Assembly (NCBI RefSeq): GCF_024198255.1
Contig: NZ_JAJVKW010000016.1
Span: 179,434-243,433, forward strand
From: Myxococcus guangdongensis
Lineage (GTDB): Bacteria > Myxococcota > Myxococcia > Myxococcales > Myxococcaceae
Direction: 5' to 3'
DNA length: 64,000 bases
Part shown: one piece after another, positions 53,871 through 62,800 of the stretch
Layout of the letters: each line of letters starts with the position of its first letter
Position numbering within the stretch: position 1 is the stretch's first letter
Notes under the pieces: generated by a model
What the model was told of the DNA's origin: nothing
Seen by the model: only the letters and a program-made list of their open reading frames with translations
Databases searched by the model: none
Translations under genes and position numbers: made by a program

Positions 53871-56800
53871 GCGACAACATCGAGGACCTGTACCCGCTGT
53901 CGCCCCTCCAGGGCGGCATGCTCTTCCACGCCATCTCCGAGCCCGGCAAGGGCCTCTACTTCAACCAGCTGGTCTGTGAGCTGCGGGGCGCGCTGGACGT
54001 GGAGGCCTTCGCCGCCGCGTGGCGTGGCGTGGTGGCGGCGCATCCCGTGCTGCGCACCGCGCTCGTCTGGGACGACGTGGACGAGCCGGTCCAGGTCGTG
54101 CTGCGCGAGGTGGACCTGCCCCTGCGCCAGGAGGACTGGCGGGACTTGTCCCCGGAGGCCTTCGAGGCGCGGCTGGAGACCTTTCTGGCGAAGGATCGCG
54201 AGGAGGGCTTCGACCTGTCCCAGTCGCCGCTGATTCGGCTGACGCTCCTGCGTGGCGCGGACCGGGTCTACCGCTTCGTCTTCAGCCACTCGCACCTGGT
54301 GCTGGACGGCTGGTCCGTGCCGTTGGTGGTGAAGGACTTCTTCACGTTGTACGAGGGGACGGTCGCGGGCCACGCTCCGAGGCTCGCGCCTCCGCGTCCC
54401 TTCGGTGACTACCTGGGATGGTTGGCCGAGCACGACCTGAAGACCTCGGAGGACTTCTGGCGGCGTGAGCTGGCGGGGTTCTACGAGCCCACGCCGACGG
54501 GCGCGGGAGTGGGTGAAGGTGAGGGCCGGGCCACGCTCATCCGCCGCCTGCCCGAGCAGACCACGGCCGCGCTCAACGCCTTCACGCGTCGACACGGAAT
54601 CACGATGAGCACCGTGGTGCAGGGCGCGTGGGCCCTGGTGCTCGGGCGCCTGTCGGGCTCCGAGGACGTCGTGTTCGGCACCACCGTCTCCGGCCGCCCT
54701 CCGGACCTCGCGGGCGTGGAGGAGATGGTCGGCCTGTTCATCAACACCCAGCCGGTGCGCGTGCGCTGGTCCGGGGACCTCACGTGGGCCACCTGGCTCC
54801 GCCGCATCCAGGAGATGCAGGTGGACGCGCGCCAGCACGAGCATGCGCCCCTGGTGAAGGTGCAGCGCTGGAGCGAAGTCCCCGCCGGGACCGCGCTGTT
54901 CGACACGCTGGTCGTCTTCGAGAACTACCCCCTGGATTCGGCGCTGACGTCGGCCTCGCGAGCGCTGGAGGTCCACCGTGTCCAGTCGAAGGAGGAGGAC
55001 CACTTCGGCCTCACGCTGACCTCATCCCCGGAGGCGCGACTCCCGCTGCACTTCAGCTACGACCGGAGCCGCTTCACGCGGGAGTTCGCGGAGGCGCAGC
55101 TGGAGCGGCTGGCCCTCGTGATGGAGACCCTCGCGACGAGGCCCGAGAGTCGACTGGGCGAGCTGTCCTTGTTGTCCGCCTCGGAGCGGGAGCTGCTCCT
55201 CGTGCGCTGGAACGACACGGACCGGGAGCTTCCGTGGGAAGGCGCGCTGCACGAGCGCTTCGAGGACCAGGCCGCGCGCACGCCCGACGCCCTGGCCGTC
55301 CTCGACGACGAGACGTCGCTCACATTCCGGCAGCTCGACCGTCGGGCCAACCGGCTCGCCCATTGGCTGCGCGCGCGTGGCGTCGGGCCTGAGTCCCGCG
55401 TCGCGCTCTGCCTGGAGCGCAGCGTCGACATGGTGGTCGCCCTCTTCGGCGTCCTCAAGTCAGGCGGTGCCTACGTCCCCCTGGACCCAGCGCATCCACC
55501 CGAGCGACTCGCCTTCGTGGTCCAGGACGCGGGCGCCAGGTTCGTGCTCACGCAGCGCTCGCTGGCCGAGCGACCGCGGAGCCAGGACACCGAGGTCATC
55601 TGCCTGGATGACCCGGGCATGGTGGAGGCGCTCGCCGCGGAGTCGGACACCGCTCCGCCGCGCGTCTCGCTTCCTCAGCACCTGGCCTACATCATCTACA
55701 CGTCGGGCAGCACGGGGCAGCCGAAGGGCGTGATGATTCAGCACGCGTCCGTGATGAACCTGAGGGCGGCGCTCGCGTCCAAGGTGTTCGCCGGATTGAG
55801 CGGCCCGCTGCGCTTCAGCCTCAACTCGCCGCTGGCGTTCGACATGTCCGTCCAGCAGCTGGTCCACATCACGGATGGCCACGCCCTGTGCGTGGTATCG
55901 CAGACTGTCCGCCAGGACGCGGCCCTGCTGGTGGAGTGGGTGGAGCGACACCGGGTCGACGTGTTCGACGGCACGCCCTCCCATCTGCGCGTGCTGCTCG
56001 ACGAGGGGCTGGGCGCGCATCGTCCGCTGCGCATCCTCTTCGGAGGCGAGGCGACGGACGACACGCTCTGGGCTCGCATCGCCGCGCACCCGCGCATCAC
56101 CGCCGTCAACGTCTACGGCCCCACCGAGTGCACGGTGGAGGCGACGGTGCGTTTCGTGCGAGGCACGTCGGGGCCTTCGCTCGGCCCACCGCTGGCGAAC
56201 GTGAAGGCATACGTCCTGGACGCGAACCTCCAGCTCGCCCCCGTGGGCGTCGCCGGAGAGTTGTTCCTCGCGGGAGAGGGCGTGGGGCGTGGCTATCTGG
56301 GACGCCCCGCGCTGACCGCGGAGCGCTTCCTCCCCAATCCCTTCAGCACCGTCCCGGGCGACCGCATGTACCGCACGGGAGACAAGGTGCACTGGCTCCC
56401 GAACGGCGAGCTCCGGTTCCTCGGCCGCATCGACTTCCAGGTGAAGCTGCGCGGCTTCCGCATCGAGCTGGGGGAAATCGAAGCCACGCTCTGCCGGCAC
56501 CCCGAGGTTCGCGACGCCCTGGTCCTCCTGCGCGAGGACGCGGGGTCGCCGCCGAGGCTCGTCGCGTACGTGGTGCCCTCGGGAGCGCGGGGACGTGAGC
56601 CCGCCGCGCTGCGCGAGTTCCTGTTGGAGCAGTTGCCCGAGTACATGGTGCCCGCGGCCTTCGTCGCGATGGAGGAGCTCCCTCGGACGAGCAGCGGCAA
56701 GGTGGACCGCCGTGCCTTGCCAGCGCCAGAGGTCACGGAGGAGGAGCGGACCGACGCGGTCGCGCCACGCGACGCGAAGGAGGAGACGCTCGCGGCCATC

Positions 56801-59800
56801 TGGGCCCAGGTGCTGGGACGTGCCCGGGTGAGCGTGCACGATGACTTCTTCGAGCTGGGTGGAGACTCCATCCTCGGCATCCAGGTCATCTCCCGCGCCG
56901 CGCAGGCGGGATTGCACCTGCGCGCGAAGCAGCTCTTCGAGAACCCGACCGTGGCGCGACTCGCGGCGGTGGTCTCCGAGGCGCCCCGTGAGGTCATCGC
57001 CCAGGGACCGGTGACGGGACCGGTGGCGCTGACGCCCATTCAGCACGGGTTCTTCGCGCACGAGCGGTCGGGAGTGCAGCACTTCAATCAGGCCCTGCGC
57101 CTCACGCTGCGCGAGCGGATGGTGCCGGAGCACCTGGACCGTGCCCTTCAGATCGTGCGCGAGCACCATGATGCCCTGCGTCTGCGCTTCGCGAAGGACG
57201 CAGAGGGCGGCTGGCAGCAGGAGCTGATGGGACTGGAAGGCGTCCTGCCGCTGGAGACGGTGGACCTCGGTGGGTCCGAATCGCGGGAGGCCGAGTTGGA
57301 GGCCCACGCGGCACGGGCCCAGGCGAGCCTGACGCTCTCCAAGGGCGAGGTCGCGCGAGCGGTGCTGTTCGAGTCGGGACCGGACGTGCCGCAGGAGCTG
57401 TTGATCGTCATCCACCATCTGGCGGTGGATGCCGTCTCCTGGCGGGTGCTGGTGGAAGACCTGCTGACGAGCTACCAGCGGCTCCGCGCGGACGAGCCCG
57501 TGAAGCTCCCCGCCAAGACGGTGTCCTATCAGTCCTGGGCCTCACGGCTGGTGGAGCACGCGCGGACCTCCGCCGCGCAGGAGGAGGCGACCTTCTGGCT
57601 CGGGCTGCCGTGGGAGGGGGTGGGCTCGTTGCCGCGTGAGGTGGAGGGCGGCCCCGCGAACACGGAGGGCGCGTCGAAGGTGGTGGAAGTGGCGCTGGAG
57701 CCCGCGGAGACGCAGCTGCTCCTCCAGGACGTGGCGAAGGCGTTGCGCGCGAAGCCGGACGAGCTGTTGCTGGCGGCGCTCGCCCACGTGCTGCGTCGGT
57801 GGACGGGGGCGTCATGCGTGCGCGTGGACATGGAAGGTCACGGGCGCGAGAACGTCTTCGGCGAGGTGGACCTCTCGCGCACGGTGGGTTGGTTCACCAG
57901 CATGTTCCCGGTGTTGGTGGAGGCGCAGGGGGCGGGGCCTGGAGCATGGGTGCGCGCCGCGAAGGAGGCGATGCGGCGCATCCCGTCCAAGGGCGTGGGC
58001 TTCGGTGTGCTGCGCTACCTGTCGCCGGACCCGGCGCTGCGTGAGCGCCTGCGTGCGTTGCCCGCGCCGGAGGTGGGGTTCAACTACCTGGGACAGTTCG
58101 ACAACGTGCTGCCGGCCACGGCGCCGCTGCGGATGTCCGAGGGCCCGGTGGGCCCCACGCGCGCGCCCGAGGGTGTACGTGAGCACCTGCTCGACGTGGA
58201 CTGCATCGTCAGCGGCGGACGGATGCGACTGATGTTCACCCATGGCCCGGGGATTCATCGGACCGGGACGGTGGAGACGCTGGCCGACGGGGTGGTCGCG
58301 GCCCTGCGCGAGCTCATCGCGCATGCGACGTCGGAGGACCCGCGCGGACTGTCACCGTCGGACTTCCCGCTGGCGAAGCTGGGGCAGGGCGCGCTGGAGG
58401 GACTCGCGGACCGGATGGCGTCCAACGGCCTGCGCCTGCGCGACGTGGAGGACCTGTATCCGCTGTCTCCGTTGCAGCAGGGCATCCTGTTCCACATCCT
58501 CCAGGATGAAGCGGCCCAGCCCTACTTCAACCAGATGGCGTTCGAATTGGAGGGCGCGCTCGACGTGAAGGCGCTGACGGAGGCGTGGCGACAGGCGGCG
58601 CGCCGCTTCTCCATTCTCCGGACGGCGTTCTACTGGGACGGGCTGGACGCGCCGCTGCAAGCGGTGATGCGCGACGTGGAGCCCCCGGTCCAGGTCGAGG
58701 ACTGGCGCGCGGTGCCTCGGGACGAGGTGGATGCGCGGGTGTCGGCGTTCCTGGAGGAGGACCGTCGACGCGGCGTGAAGCTCTCCGTCGCGCCGCTGTT
58801 CCGGCTGGGGCTGCTGCGGACGGAGGAGCGGGTCTGGCGCGTGGTGTTCAGCTTCTCGCACCTCTTGCTGGATGGCTGGTCCACGCAGTTGGTGACGCAA
58901 GATGTGTTCACCCGGTACGAGGCGCTTCGGCGAGGCGTGACGCCGCCGCGAGGAGAGGTCCGGCCGTATCGTGACTTCATCGCGTGGCTGGAGCGACAGG
59001 ACCCGGGCGCCGCGAAGGCCTTCTGGAGCAAGGCGCTCGTGGGGTACGCGGAGCCCACGCGCGTGGATGTCGCGGGGCCGGCGCGGGGACCCTCGGGACG
59101 AGGCGCGCAGGAGCTGCGGCTCGGTGCCGAGGAGACCGCGGCCCTCGTGGCCTTCGCGAGGCAGCAGGGCATCACCCAGAGCACCCTGGTTCAAGGGGCC
59201 TGGGCCGTGGTGTTGGGGCGCTACAGCAGTCAGGACGACGTGGTCTTCGGCGCCACGGTCGCCGGACGTCCCGCGGAGCTGACGGACTTCGAGAGCATGG
59301 TGGGGTTGTTCATCAACTCCATCCCCGTGCGCGTGCGGATGCCGCCCGAGGCGAGGGTGGGGACGTGGTTGAGGGAGCTCCAGGGCTGGATGCAGGAGGC
59401 CCGGCAGTACGAGTCCACGCCGTTGGTCGACGTGCGTCGCTGGAGCGAGGTGCCCTCGGGCGAGCCGCTGTTCGAGACCCTCTTCACCTACGAGAACTAT
59501 CCGATGGAGGCGGGGCTCTCCACGCCGTCGGAGGACCTCGTGGTGCGCAATCCCATGGCGGTGGAGGCGGACCACCACCCCATCTCCCTGGTGGTCATGC
59601 CGGGGAACGAGTGGGTGTTCAAGCTGAACCATGACGCCGCGCGCTTCGACGCGCTCGCGGTGCGGCGCATGCTCGAGCAGGTGCGCCACCTGTTGTCCGA
59701 GTTGCGCGGCAAGGTCGAACAGCCCTTGGCGTCGCTCGACCTGATGAGCGCTGACGAGCGGCGGCGAGTGGTGGAGGAGTGGAGCGGGCGCGGCGTGATC

Positions 59801-62800
59801 GCGCCGCCCGCGCAGGCGCTGCACGAGCGCTTCGAGGCGCAGGTCGCGCGCACGCCCGAGGCGTTGGCGGTCCTCGATGACGAGACGTCGCTCACGTTCG
59901 AGCAGCTCGACCGCCGGGCCAACCGGCTCGCCCATGGGCTGCGAGCTCGCGGCGTCGGGCCCGAGTCCCGCGTGGCCCTCTGCCTGGAGCGCAGCGTCGA
60001 CATGGTCGTCGCCGTGCTGGGTGTCCTCAAGTCCGGTGGTGCGTACGTCCCCTTGGACCCGGCGCATCCTCGCGAGCGACTCGCGTTCGTTCTCCAGGAC
60101 GTGGGCGCGGCGTTCGTCCTCACGCAGAGGGCCTTCGCCGAACGTGTGGAGGCCCAGGGCGTCGAGGTCATCCGTCTGGATGACCCGGGCGCGGTGGAGG
60201 CGCTCGCCGCGGAGTCGGACACCGCGCCGCCGCGTGTCTCGCTTCCGGAGCACCTGGCCTACGTCATCTACACGTCGGGCAGTACGGGTCAGCCGAAGGG
60301 CGTGATGATTCAGCACGCGTCCGTGATGAACCTGCGCGCGGCGCTCGCGTCCACGGTCCTCGCGGGTGTGAACGGTCCGCTGCGCTTCAGTGTCAGCGCG
60401 CCACTGGCCTTCGATGCGTCCGTCCAACAGCTCGTTCAGCTCTCGGATGGACACACTCTGTGCGTGGTGCCCCAGGTGGCTCGGCAGGATGCGGCCCTCC
60501 TGGTGGCGTGGGTGGAGCGACACCGCGTCGACGTGCTCGATTGCGCACCGTCCCACCTGCGCCTGCTGCTCGGAGAAGGGCTTGCCTCCAGTCGAGACCT
60601 TCGCGTCCTCGTGGGCGGCGAGGCGGTGGACGAGGCGCTCTGGGCGCAGCTCTCCACTCACCCGCGCATCACCGCGTTCAACGTCTACGGGCCCACGGAG
60701 TGCACGGTGGACTCCACGGGGCGTGCCGTGCGTGGAGCGGCGCGGCCTTCGCTCGGAGCACCGCTGGCGAACGTGCGGGCGTACATCCTGGACGCGAACC
60801 TCCAGCCTGTCCCCGAGGGCGTGCCTGGGGAGCTGTTCCTGGCGGGGGAGGGCGTGGGGCGTGGCTACCTCGACCGTCCAGCGCTGACCGCGGAGCGTTT
60901 CGTTCCCAATCCGTTCAGCACGGTCCCGGGCGCGCGCATGTACCGCACGGGAGACAAGGCGCGCTGGCTCCCAGACGGTGAGCTTGCGTTCCTCGGTCGC
61001 CTCGACTTCCAGGTGAAGCTGCGCGGCTTCCGCATCGAGCTGGGTGAAATCGAGTCCGTGCTGCGCGCGCATCCCACGGTGGGGGATGCGGTGGCGGTGG
61101 TTCGCGACGAGGGGCCCTCGGGCGCGAGGCTCGTGGCGTACGTGATGCCCTCGCGTGAGCATGCCGAGCGGCCGGACCCCACGGTGCTCCGTGCGCATCT
61201 GGTCGGTCGGTTGCCGGAGTACATGGTTCCCTCCGCGCTGCTCGTGTTGGAGGCGTTGCCGCTGACGCCGAGCGGCAAGGTGAATCGCAGGGCGCTGCCC
61301 GTGGTGGGGCTGGGGCGCACGGCGGGAGCGGACTTCGTCGCGCCGGGTACCGCGACGGAGCAGTTGCTGGCGGGGATCTTCGCGGAGGTGCTGGGGCTCG
61401 ACAGGGTGGGGATCCACAGCCACTTCTTCGAGCTGGGAGGACACTCGCTGCTGGCGACGCGAGCCATCTCGCGGATTCGGAGTGCGTTCAGCCTCGAGGT
61501 CCCACTGCGCGAGCTGTTCGTGTCTCCCACCGTGGCGTCGCTCGCGGTGCGCGTGGATCGGCTGATTCGAGCGGGAGCGTCGTTGGCGGTGCCTCCGTTG
61601 AAGCCTCGCGAGGACAAGCACCGACCGGCGCGGCTGTCCTTCGCGCAGCAGCGTCTGTGGTTCCTGGACCAGTTGGAGCCGGGCAGCGCTTCGTACAACA
61701 TGCCGGGTGCGGTGCGGATGAGCGGTCCGCTGGACACGGAGGCCTTGTCGAGGACGTTCCAAGAACTCGTCCGACGTCACGACGCCCTGCGCACCACGTT
61801 CCGAAGTGAGAACGGGGTGGCGGTGCAGAGGGTTTCGCCCGAAGTCGAGGTGTCGCTGCGCCTGGTCCAGTTGGATGGGCTGTCAGAGGCTGCGCGCGAG
61901 GCCGAGACACGTCGTCACGTGGAGCAGGAGGTGTTGCTCCCGTTCGATCTGGCGCGAGGGCCGCTGCTGAGGGCGACGTTGGTGCGGCTGTCCGCGGAGG
62001 AGCACGTGTTGGTGGTGGTGATGCACCACATCGTGTCGGACGGGTGGTCGACGGGGCTGTTGGTGCGGGAGGTGGCCGCGCTCTACGGGGCGTATGCGGA
62101 GGGGAAATCGTCTCCTCTGAACGAGCTGCCGGTGCAGTACGGGGATTATGCGGAGTGGCAGCGGGGGTGGCTGCAGGGGGAGGTGCTGGAGCAGCAGGTG
62201 GAGTACTGGCGCAAGCAGTTGGAGGGCGCGCCGAAAGCACTGGAGTTGGTGACGGACAAGCCGAGGCCGGCGGCGCAGAGCTTCCGTGGGGCGGTGGTGG
62301 AGCGGCGGTGGGAGAAGGAGCTGTGGAGGAAGGTGGAGGAGGTGAGCCGTCGTGAGGGGGTGACACCCTTCATGGTGCTGCTGAGCGCGTACCAGGTGGT
62401 GCTGGCGAGGCACGCGGGGCAGGGGGACGTGGTGGTGGGGTTCCCGATCGCAGGGCGTACGCACGCGGAGACGGAAGGGCTCATCGGCTACTTCGCGAAC
62501 ACGCTGGTGCTGAGGGGGCGTGTGGAGGAGGGGGAGACGTTCGGGGAGTTGGTGGGGAGGGCGAAGGAGGTGACGTTGGGTGCGTACGCGCACCAGGACG
62601 TGCCGTTCGAGAAGCTGGTGGAGGAGTTGCTGCCGCAGAGGGACCTGAGCCGCAGTCCGCTGTTCCAGGTGAGCCTGACGCTGCAGAACACGCCTGGGTT
62701 GAAGGTGAGTCTGGGGAAGGGGTTGGTGCTGAAGGGGCTGGAGACGGACACGAAGACATCGAAGTTCGACCTCTCGTTGTCGGTGGGAGAGGACGCGGAC

